A DNA stretch of 19,118 nt. Origin: JBHIER01 sp046760705 [NCBI: bacterium] (GTDB taxonomy: Bacteria > JBHIER01 > G020348925). How positions within the stretch are numbered: position 1 is the first letter of the stretch; each line of letters opens with the position of its first letter. The notes beneath the pieces are model-generated. The model did no database searches. It was not told the DNA's origin and saw only the letters and a program-made list of their open reading frames with translations. The position numbers were made by a program, and so were the translations under genes. Positions 12,953-19,118 of the stretch are shown piece by piece. The stretch covers positions 1-19,118 of the forward strand of contig JBHIER010000010.1 in assembly GCA_046760705.1 (NCBI GenBank), given 5' to 3'.

Positions 12953-15712
12953 TTACTCGATGAGATTCCCATCGCCATCGATAAGGTCGATCTCATCGAA
13001 TCCCAATTCGCGAATGCTCTCTTCGACCTTGGCCCGATCGCCGACAACCACCCACACCACATTGTCCGGACGGAGGATCTTCTTGGCGGCACGGGAGAGA
13101 TCGTCCACTGTCAGGGCCCGGATTTTGTCCGGATAGGTCTCGAAGTAATCGTCCGGCAGACCATAGCGGACGATCTGGCTGATTGAAGAAGCCACTGAAG
13201 TCATTGTCTCCCAGGAACCTGATAACTTGAGGGTCTTGTTCTTTTGAATCTTTGTCAGCTCATCCTGTGTAGCAGGCCGCTCACCCTGAATATCGCGCAG
13301 CTCTTTTGTGATCTCCGCCAAAGATTCACGCGTCTTGCCCGTCTGCACAGAGGCGTAGACGAGAAAGGGGCGCTGAGCTCGTGCGCCAACCAGGATGCTC
13401 CGCGCACCGTATGACCAATGTTTATCCTCACGAAGGTTCATATTGATCCGCGAAGTGAAGGTACCCCCAAGAATGCTGTTCATCGTCTCGATGGCAATCT
13501 CATCCGGGTTGGCCTTTGGCGGAGCAACATGGCCGGCAATGATGAGAGACTGTAGTGCCCCGGGTTTGTCCATCAGATAGACCACCGATTTGGGTTGATG
13601 CTCAACGGAACTGATGTTCTTTCCGGGCACCTCTCCTGGTTCCCACTTCCGAAACATCTTCTCCAGTTTTGGCGCCATCTCATCGAGAGTGGTGGCACCG
13701 ACAATGACAAGTGTACTATTGTTCGGTTTGAACCAGGTTTGGTGAAATCTGACCAAATCTTCACGAGTGATGTTTGAGACAGATTCTTCGGTTCCGGAGC
13801 CGGTGAACGGGTTTCCGTAAGCGTGGTCTCGGCCGTATAAGAACCTGGGAAAAACTCTCAGCGCCATCTGAATGGGTCTTTTCTTCTCCTTTTGGATTTC
13901 GGCCAGTTGCAGTCTTTTCAGCCGCTCGAAATCCGCTTGGGGGAAAGAGGGATCGAGGATGACATCGGCGTAAATAGCGAGGGAACTGTCCAGATTGGCT
14001 TTCAGAGCGGAGAGGGAAACGTTTGACAAGTCCAGATTCGACCCGGTGCTCAATTTGGCCCCCAACATGGCCAGCTCTTCGCTGATTTGCAGAGAAGTTC
14101 TCTTCTTCGTCCCTTCATCCAGCATATTGAGAGCCAATTTGGCTGTACCAGGCAATGTGGTCTGATCAGCGGCGTACCCCGCATCGACAAGAAGGGTAAC
14201 GTTGACCACAGGTATCGCATGGCGCTCGGCCAGAATAACTTCCAGACCATTGGAGAGGGTCATCCGATAGAGCTCAGGAAATTTCGAGTCAGGCGCCGGG
14301 CCCGGCTCAGGCAGTTTCGAACGGTCTACGTCGATCCCCGTGGTTTCATACTCCGGGAATGGGTGGACTTCGAGAATGTAGACCCCGTCTGAGAGCCAAC
14401 GTTTTGCCGCATCGCGAAGATCTTGCGCCGTTGCCTGCTGTATTCTCCTGAGAGTGACTTTGTAATACTCGGGATCGCCTGCGAATACTTCATTCTTTGC
14501 CAAGATATCGGATTTGCCTCCAAAGCCGCCGATGCGCTCGATCCCCCGGATGAATCGGGCCACGTACTGTGTCTTCACCCGTCGGACCTCTCTCTCTGTC
14601 GGCCCCTCTTCGAGAAATCGAGACAGCTCCTCATCGATGGCCTGTTCAACTTCGGCCAGATCGCCGCCAGGTTTGGCGTCCGCCTCGATGTAGAAGAGGC
14701 CGCCGATCTCCCTCAACTCCACATAGGCAGAGACATCTGTTGCAATTTGGTCATCGTAGACCAGACGTTTGTACAGACGCGAATTCTTGCCGTGGCCCAA
14801 CACATCACTCACCAGGTCCAAATAGTCACCCTCTTCTGTCCCCCACTGGGGGATGTTCCAGACCTTGTAGATTCGGGCCTGGGAGACTCTGTCCTCAACC
14901 CGTTCTCTCTGGGTGCCGGTTCGCTTCGCAATCCAGGCATCATGTTTGGCGATCGGCGGACCAGGGGGAATATCACCGAAATGCTTCTCAACTTTTTCGC
15001 GAGCTGTTTCGGCGTCGATATCTCCGGCGATAGCAATGACGGCGTTGGCCGCACCGTAATAGGTCTTGAACCACTCGTGGACGTCCTCCACAGAGGCAGC
15101 GTCAAGATCCTCCATCGAACCGATCACTGTCCACGAGTAGGGATGGCCTTCCGGGTATGTGGCTTCGGTGATGAGCTCATAAGCCACACCGTAGGGTTCG
15201 TTTTCGTACTGCCGCTTCTCGTTCTGCACAACGCCGCGCTGTTCATCCAACTTCTCCTGGGTGATAGCACCCAACAGGTGGCCCATGCGGTCGGACTCCA
15301 TCCAGAGGGCCACATCGAGAGCGGACGACGGCACGTTCTGGAAGTAATTTGTCCGGTCTTCGCTGGTTGTGCCGTTCAGATCGGTGGCTCCGACTCGCTC
15401 CAAGACCTGAAAATAATCGTCGTCAAAATGCTCGCTCCCGTTGAACATGAGATGTTCAAAGAGGTGAGCAAAGCCTGTTCGGCCAGGCTTTTCGTTCTTG
15501 GAACCGACGTGATACCAGACATTTACGGCGACGATGGGCGTTTTGTGATCCTCGTGGACAAGGAGAGTCAGTCCGTTATCAAGGACAAACTTCTCGTACG
15601 GGATATCGATCTGCTGCCCGATCTCCTCAGCAAGCGCCGGTGCTGAAAGCACCACTACTGACAAACTGAGCAGCAAGAGAGGAGTGAGCACTTCTCTTCT
15701 ATGCATGAACAT
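12953..15712 (-). CDS. Exported two-domain M16 (insulinase/pitrilysin) peptidase
   Basis: About 919 residues. An N-terminal signal peptide (hydrophobic LTPLLLLSLSVVVLSAPALA) is followed by an M16 domain beginning FVLDNGLTLLVHEDHKTPIV. The zinc motif is HLFEH (about residues 83-87) in TGFAHLFEHLMFNGSEHF, and the third ligand is the Glu of VVQNEKRQYENEPYG about 78 residues later. The second half (from NGLEVILAERHAIPVVNV) is a second M16 unit in which ALNMLDEG replaces HxxEH, so it is the usual inactive partner half. The protein would cleave peptides in the periplasm. Three in-frame starts compete (GTG 15718, ATG 15715, ATG 15712). ATG 15712 is best, 5 bases after GGGGG in TAAGGGGGTGAT, which differs at one base from the full anti-SD complement. 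Last gene of the minus-strand cluster. Confidence 0.9.
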   Translation of the reverse strand: MFMHRREVLTPLLLLSLSVVVLSAPALAEEIGQQIDIPYEKFVLDNGLTLLVHEDHKTPIVAVNVWYHVGSKNEKPGRTGFAHLFEHLMFNGSEHFDDDYFQVLERVGATDLNGTTSEDRTNYFQNVPSSALDVALWMESDRMGHLLGAITQEKLDEQRGVVQNEKRQYENEPYGVAYELITEATYPEGHPYSWTVIGSMEDLDAASVEDVHEWFKTYYGAANAVIAIAGDIDAETAREKVEKHFGDIPPGPPIAKHDAWIAKRTGTQRERVEDRVSQARIYKVWNIPQWGTEEGDYLDLVSDVLGHGKNSRLYKRLVYDDQIATDVSAYVELREIGGLFYIEADAKPGGDLAEVEQAIDEELSRFLEEGPTEREVRRVKTQYVARFIRGIERIGGFGGKSDILAKNEVFAGDPEYYKVTLRRIQQATAQDLRDAAKRWLSDGVYILEVHPFPEYETTGIDVDRSKLPEPGPAPDSKFPELYRMTLSNGLEVILAERHAIPVVNVTLLVDAGYAADQTTLPGTAKLALNMLDEGTKKRTSLQISEELAMLGAKLSTGSNLDLSNVSLSALKANLDSSLAIYADVILDPSFPQADFERLKRLQLAEIQKEKKRPIQMALRVFPRFLYGRDHAYGNPFTGSGTEESVSNITREDLVRFHQTWFKPNNSTLVIVGATTLDEMAPKLEKMFRKWEPGEVPGKNISSVEHQPKSVVYLMDKPGALQSLIIAGHVAPPKANPDEIAIETMNSILGGTFTSRINMNLREDKHWSYGARSILVGARAQRPFLVYASVQTGKTRESLAEITKELRDIQGERPATQDELTKIQKNKTLKLSGSWETMTSVASSISQIVRYGLPDDYFETYPDKIRALTVDDLSRAAKKILRPDNVVWVVVGDRAKVEESIRELGFDEIDLIDGDGNLIE

Positions 15713-15713
15713 C

Positions 15714-15744
15714 ATCACCCCCTTATCTTGCAGGCATAAGATAA
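15714..15744 (-). promoter_or_regulatory. Hairpin abutting a near-perfect Shine-Dalgarno site of the M16 gene
   Basis: TTATCTT and AAGATAA (minus strand, 15738-15744 and 15723-15729) are perfect 7-bp arms with an 8-base loop. The downstream arm overlaps the first bases of TAAGGGGGTGAT (15725-15714). Folding would partly occupy the extended ribosome site, so control of translation, or a protein operator, is possible. Confidence 0.4.
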
Positions 15745-15868
15745 AACCATCTCCGCTTCGGAATTCGGATCGTGTGGCCGTCTCATCTCAATTGGACACC
15801 CCTCTCTTGAGGAAAGTTTCGGAGTATGTATTGATGAGCGATTTAGAACCAAAGGGAGGCGAGGAGCC

Positions 15869-15889
15869 ACATCTCCCCTCACGGGGGCT
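15869..15889 (-). terminator. Small G/C hairpin after the VOC gene
   Basis: CCCC and GGGG arms (15883-15886 and 15875-15878) close a GTGA tetraloop, with outer GAGCC/GGCTC able to pair further out (to about 15865-15891). It begins at the stop codon of the VOC gene. There is no T-tract, so it is at most a weak terminator or a 3'-end stabiliser. Confidence 0.3.
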
Positions 15890-16243
15890 CTAAGCTTTCT
15901 TGAATAGACCGATGCAGTTGTCTTCGGGATCGGTAAACATGGCGAAACTGCCTACGTCCGGGATCGGTGTGGGAGGCACAATTGGCTTGCCTCCGAGGCC
16001 CTCCGCTCTGTCGAGATACGCCTGAAGGTCATCAACCTGAACGTAGAAGGTCAAAAAGGCGGGCATATTCTCCTGGGCCTGCATAATACCCCCATTGATC
16101 CCTCCAGTCCCACCAGTCTCCACCATCCCGTAGTTCATGGGGTTGTTGGTGTCAATTTTCCAGTCGAACAGCTTGGCGTAGAAATCCTGCAGCCTCTTGG
16201 CGTCTTTGGCACCGATTTCCCAGTGCACAACCGGATGTCCCAT
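15890..16243 (-). CDS. VOC-fold (glyoxalase/bleomycin-resistance-like) protein
   Basis: 117 residues from ATG 16243, chosen because AAGGAGG lies 7 bases upstream; a longer frame from 16300 would add 19 basic residues with no ribosome site. The protein shows one pair of VOC beta-alpha-beta-beta-beta modules: HPVVHWEIGAKDAKRLQDFY, then AKLFDWKI, and a second half with FYVQVDDLQAYLDRAEGLGG and a C-terminal MFTDPEDNCIGLF. The family includes glyoxalases, dioxygenases and antibiotic-binding proteins, and the substrate cannot be told here. Proteins of this subtype are often annotated only as glyoxalase-like. It lies between the TldD-like pair and the M16 gene on the same strand, with no clear functional link to proteolysis. 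Confidence 0.85.
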   Translation of the reverse strand: MGHPVVHWEIGAKDAKRLQDFYAKLFDWKIDTNNPMNYGMVETGGTGGINGGIMQAQENMPAFLTFYVQVDDLQAYLDRAEGLGGKPIVPPTPIPDVGSFAMFTDPEDNCIGLFKKA

Positions 16244-16320
16244 ACTTGCCCTCCTTTCAAAAGGTCGTGGGAGTGTGAGACCAACTCGGCTCCTCGCCAT
16301 CCCTCACCATAGGGCTGGGA

Positions 16321-17436
16321 TCACTTCTGTAATAGCGGACTCGGCACCACCGGCAGTTTCGGCGTGTAGCTTCGCTTTTCGTTCTCCACTTCGAGTTCTT
16401 CGAAAATCAGCGACTGCGGCACAATAAAAGATGCTTGAATCCCCTGGTTGGAAACTCGCCGTCTCCCAGGCACCAGTGTGTTATATACCATCTGGCGCTG
16501 GGCAGCACCGGCCATACGTCGCAGCGAGCTGAGGGGCAGGGTACCGAGCTCCACTGATCGCACCAATTCCTCTCGACCGTCCTCAACCCAGAGGCCGTAA
16601 GCCAGAATCGGCTCGGACAGCGAGGGGCCCTGCTGCGCTCTGCGCGCCATGGTCAGCATAGCCATGGGATCGAGGCGCTCTCCAGCGCCGCTGACCGGTG
16701 ACTTCAATTTGCGAACGAGAATCGCATAGTCAAGACCTTCATCTCGGGCAAGTTGCAGAAGCGCACCCTTCATTTCGGCCTGAGACATCCCCTCTGAACT
16801 GGTCACCGAAATGACGCTGGGCCCCAGGCCCTCAAACATGACCGGCCCGGTGTAGGACTCCTCGAAAACCGGCGCAGTACGCAGCGCCACCAACTCCTCG
16901 GCCATGCTTTTCACGGCCCCTCTTACTGAGTCAAGTGATGGCAGATCCTGAGGAACCCAGCCGTAGTAGAGAAGGTGATCACTCAGCGGCTCGCCGTCGA
17001 CAGCTTGAGTGGAAGCGTTGATTTGCACCGCTGCCACGTTGTAGTCGTCTTCCAGCGGCAGTCTGTGCGCGCCTCGGAGCAAAGTACGCCTGTAACTCCC
17101 GCCGCTCACATCGAGGAAATTCTCATCATTGAGGCTGTAGTCGCCCACCATAACCGGCACGGTGTGGTTACGATAGCGATTTTGGTCCGATCGGACAATG
17201 GCGCCGAGCGTAGCCGTCACCTCCATGGTTTTGGCATCCCGTATGGTGTAGCCAATATAGAACGGCCGCTCCAGCCTCTCCAGCTCCAGTCTGTTCATGT
17301 TACGGGCCATCTCATCCCTCATCGCGCTCTGGATGATGAGGCGCGTCGACTCTTCTTGCGCCAGAGCCGGCTTGGACAAAACAGACAGCAGCGAAAAGAG
17401 GAGCAAAAGACAACACTTGGTCTTACTGGTTTTCAT
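16321..17436 (-). CDS. Exported TldD-like protein, internally shortened
   Basis: 371 residues from ATG 17436 (GGAGGA upstream; the longer frame from 17526 adds 30 residues before a clear signal peptide, CCLLLLFSLLSVLSKPALA). The N-terminal domain matches secreted TldD/PmbA-related proteins: MRDEMARNMNRLELERLERP, FYIGYTIRD, VMVGDYSLND, LPLEDDYN. From memory of the family, the sequence then jumps (near 17030-17041) to AVQINASTQAVDGEPLSDHL, skipping about 130-150 residues. It continues to ELVALRTAPVFEESYTGPVM, then jumps again (near 16812-16830) to VISVTSSEGMSQAEMKGALL and the normal C-terminus. Usual length is about 540-580. Both joins keep the frame open. This branch normally lacks HExxxH. It follows the broken upstream copy by 64 bases. 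Whether it folds is doubtful. Confidence 0.75.
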   Translation of the reverse strand: MKTSKTKCCLLLLFSLLSVLSKPALAQEESTRLIIQSAMRDEMARNMNRLELERLERPFYIGYTIRDAKTMEVTATLGAIVRSDQNRYRNHTVPVMVGDYSLNDENFLDVSGGSYRRTLLRGAHRLPLEDDYNVAAVQINASTQAVDGEPLSDHLLYYGWVPQDLPSLDSVRGAVKSMAEELVALRTAPVFEESYTGPVMFEGLGPSVISVTSSEGMSQAEMKGALLQLARDEGLDYAILVRKLKSPVSGAGERLDPMAMLTMARRAQQGPSLSEPILAYGLWVEDGREELVRSVELGTLPLSSLRRMAGAAQRQMVYNTLVPGRRRVSNQGIQASFIVPQSLIFEELEVENEKRSYTPKLPVVPSPLLQK

Positions 17437-17454
17437 GGCTTCCTCCGAGGTTGT

Positions 17455-17506
17455 GATGGAGTAATAGGGGACCACAATACCGCAATACTCCACCACTCCA
17501 TTACTG
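17455..17506. repeat. Low-complexity spacer with repeated ACTCCA-type units
   Basis: The short gap between the two TldD-like genes is built of related units (ATACTCC, ACCACTCC, ATTACT) and has an ATGGAGT/ACTCCAT inverted pair at its ends. It overlaps the last bases of the upstream broken gene. Confidence 0.4.
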
Positions 17507-18884
17507 CATGAATTTCCCCTCTCCATCCGGCCGAGGCAAAATCGGCGGACGCTCCTGCGACTTGCTCTTCTTTTGCACTTCGACCTGGGTCACCAGCAAT
17601 GCTGGGGCCACGGCAGAGACCGGCACGCCGCCGGACTCGGCGCCGCAAACACCGGTGAAGAGGTCAAATTGATCGCCGGCATCTGAGACCATCGAAAACA
17701 TCACCAGTGGTCTTCCAACCAGGTCAACTCCGCGCACCACCTCGTCCGGTCGGCCGTCAGCATAGAGGCGATAGACTTCGGTGGGCAACACGTTGAACAC
17801 GTTTGGAATTGTCCGACCAGTAAAGGTGAACCCACCCTGAATATCCTGGAACAGCAGCCCGAACGGCTTGCCCTGTTTTTTGCATTCATCAATCAGTTTC
17901 TGGCGCAGTTGCTGTTCCGAGATCGGTGCGTTGGATTCGATCAACAGATTTGACTGGCGGGCCACCGGTCGAAAGCCGGCCTGGGCGCGGCCATGTCCGT
18001 TGGAGCGGGGAAAGTCTTCAACAGGCGACCTCGACATCAGGAAGGCCTTGAACACGCCGGATTCCACAACAGGCACCGGACGTGCCTTGACGCCTTCATC
18101 GTCGTACTTGTAATAGCCGACCAGGTCGTGTCCATTGTATTCCTTGCACGTCGGGTCGAAGACCACTTGCAGATGCTCCGGGAGAATCTTCTCCCCCACT
18201 TTCTTTTTGAATGTCTGTCCTTCTTCTTCGCTCTTTTGGCGGTGGCCTTCGATCTGACATCGGCGAGGATCTCTTCATCCTTTGGCCGATCGGTCGGTTT
18301 GAAAGCGAAATAACTCTTGTACGGAGGCAGCTCCATGCCGTCTTCCGACTTAATAAAGCCGCTCACAGAGAGCCGCGAATAGATCAAATTCTGCGCTAGC
18401 CTGGTGCCTTCGCTCGTCACAAGATTCTTCCGTTCTACGGTGAAACTGAAGGTGCCCTGCCCGCTGTAAATGTCTTTATTCTTAAGGAACGGGGCCGCAT
18501 ATTTTTTGACTTTTGCTTCCCACCCAGACCGGCCGCCCAACAGCGCCTCGACGTCAACCGGCTGTTCGTAATAGGTCACCGGCTCAGGCTCGCGGGAGAA
18601 ATCGGCCGAAGTATCCTCCTCGGCAACTTTGACCGCCAGATTGGCCTTCACTTTGGTGAAGCGCTCCGCCGCCTGGCGATACTCTCTGTTGGTTTCCTGC
18701 CACAGCACGGCCCGGATCGCAGCTCCTGAGCTTGCAAGACCGTTAGCTCGCGGTTCAATTCGTCAGCGAGTAAATCGAGAAGGCGGTCCTGCGCCAACAA
18801 TATTGCCGGCAGGCACCAGAGGGCAAGGAACAGTGAAAACATCACAGTCTGCCACCCCTGTAAGTAACGGAACAAAGACCTCAT
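17501..18884 (-). pseudogene. Broken TldD-like exported metallopeptidase gene
   Basis: Three pieces in different frames make one gene. Piece 1 (from ATG 18884) is a signal peptide and first helix (LLADELNRELTVLQAQE). Piece 2 starts near 18716 (IRAVLWQETNREYRQAAERF to DRPKDEEILADV near 18254). Piece 3 runs from near 18258 to TAA 17501 (IEGHRQKSEEEGQTF, then LPEHLQVVFDP, FPRSNGHGRAQAG and the normal C-terminus). The first join drops the N-terminal domain, about 100 residues. The second drops the segment that should carry HExxxH (usually just before RIEGHRQK), so the metal site is lost. Both joins also shift the frame. The intact family member would be an exported zinc-dependent TldD relative. 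It has a good promoter (18980-19008) and ribosome site, so the loss may be recent or an assembly error. Confidence 0.75.
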
Positions 18885-18979
18885 TTTCCTATCCTGTGAT
18901 TTTGTGTCAAGAAAGTCGTCTCTTGACCTGGGTGAACCTATCTTTATCCCTCCTCTCCTTTGAATCTCATCAAGTTTTT

Positions 18980-19008
18980 ATTATAATTCGATTCCGGTCC
19001 AAAGTCAA
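18980..19008 (-). promoter_or_regulatory. Near-consensus sigma70-type promoter for the TldD-like cluster
   Basis: On the minus strand, TTGACT (19003-19008), a 17-base spacer, then a perfect TATAAT (18980-18985). Transcription would start near 18973, about 90 bases before ATG 18884. It is the only strong promoter found for the four minus-strand genes and may drive all of them. Confidence 0.75.
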
Positions 19009-19041
19009 GCGAAAAATTTCATCTCCATGACTGCGGCAGGC

Positions 19042-19087
19042 ACAAGGTATCCACCCTTGTCTAGTTCTGGAATGAGGTGATCCAGAA
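19042..19087. repeat. Two adjacent hairpins near the window end
   Basis: ACAAGG/CCTTGT (19042-19047 and 19055-19060, 7-base loop) and TTCTGGA/TCCAGAA (19065-19071 and 19081-19087, 9-base loop) stand 4 bases apart. They lie upstream of the TldD promoter. They could be a terminator pair for a gene beyond the edge, or operator sites. The rest of 18885-19118 shows only the promoter. Confidence 0.45.
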
Positions 19088-19118
19088 TTATTGGAGGTAA
19101 ATTTAACACTTTTCGCTT

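Noticed and set aside
14423-15646. 407-codon open frame on the plus strand
   Set aside because: It lies wholly antisense to the M16 peptidase gene, has no ribosome site and its residues look like a mirror of M16 codons.
18945-18971. Leader peptide MRFKGEEG on the minus strand before the TldD-like cluster
   Set aside because: It is eight codons with no ribosome site or regulatory codon pattern.

Overview
The window reads as chromosomal DNA of a Gram-negative-type bacterium of moderate GC content. It probably comes from an uncultivated lineage of the FCB or Acidobacteria/Aminicenantes kind. This is an inference from family content: a GWxTD-domain protein, a DUF2723 membrane protein fused to TPR repeats, a SpoIVB (S55)-type protein, a secreted beta-propeller protein, signal-peptide-bearing TldD-like proteins, a secreted two-domain M16 peptidase, and intergenic spacers with short simple repeats. 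No rRNA, tRNA, CRISPR array, phage gene or complete insertion sequence is visible.

Layout. Positions 1-54 may be the tail of a gene that starts outside the window. Positions 311-6425 (+) hold three envelope-related genes: GWxTD protein, DUF2723-TPR membrane protein and S55-type protein. They follow a perfect-consensus sigma70-type promoter, and the third gene has its own near-consensus promoter, which moves its likely start to GTG 4572. Positions 6426-7079 hold a decayed small reading frame and several palindromes. Positions 7080-9185 (+) encode an exported beta-propeller protein. Positions 9172-10630 (-) hold a metal-transport pair: a NicO/UreH-type permease with a His-rich loop, and a His/Cys-rich six-helix membrane protein of unknown function. 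The two are separated by a heptanucleotide repeat and preceded by a long leader. Positions 10956-12844 (+) hold an RNase D-like exonuclease whose C-terminal half is frameshifted at a C6 run, then an HD-GYP-type phosphodiesterase with a 15-residue internal duplication. Positions 12953-18884 (-) hold four genes: a broken TldD-like gene, a second TldD-like gene with two apparent in-frame deletions, a VOC-fold protein and the M16 peptidase.

How they fit together. The first block looks like cell-envelope or secretion machinery and the last like exported proteolysis. The metal pair has a divergent promoter opposite the RNase D gene. The most unusual feature is the TldD-like pair. Each copy appears to have lost two internal segments, and the segments missing from one are largely those kept in the other. 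The HExxxH metal site expected in the upstream copy lies within one of its deletions. The best candidate for an undescribed system is the NicO permease with its uncharacterised membrane partner.
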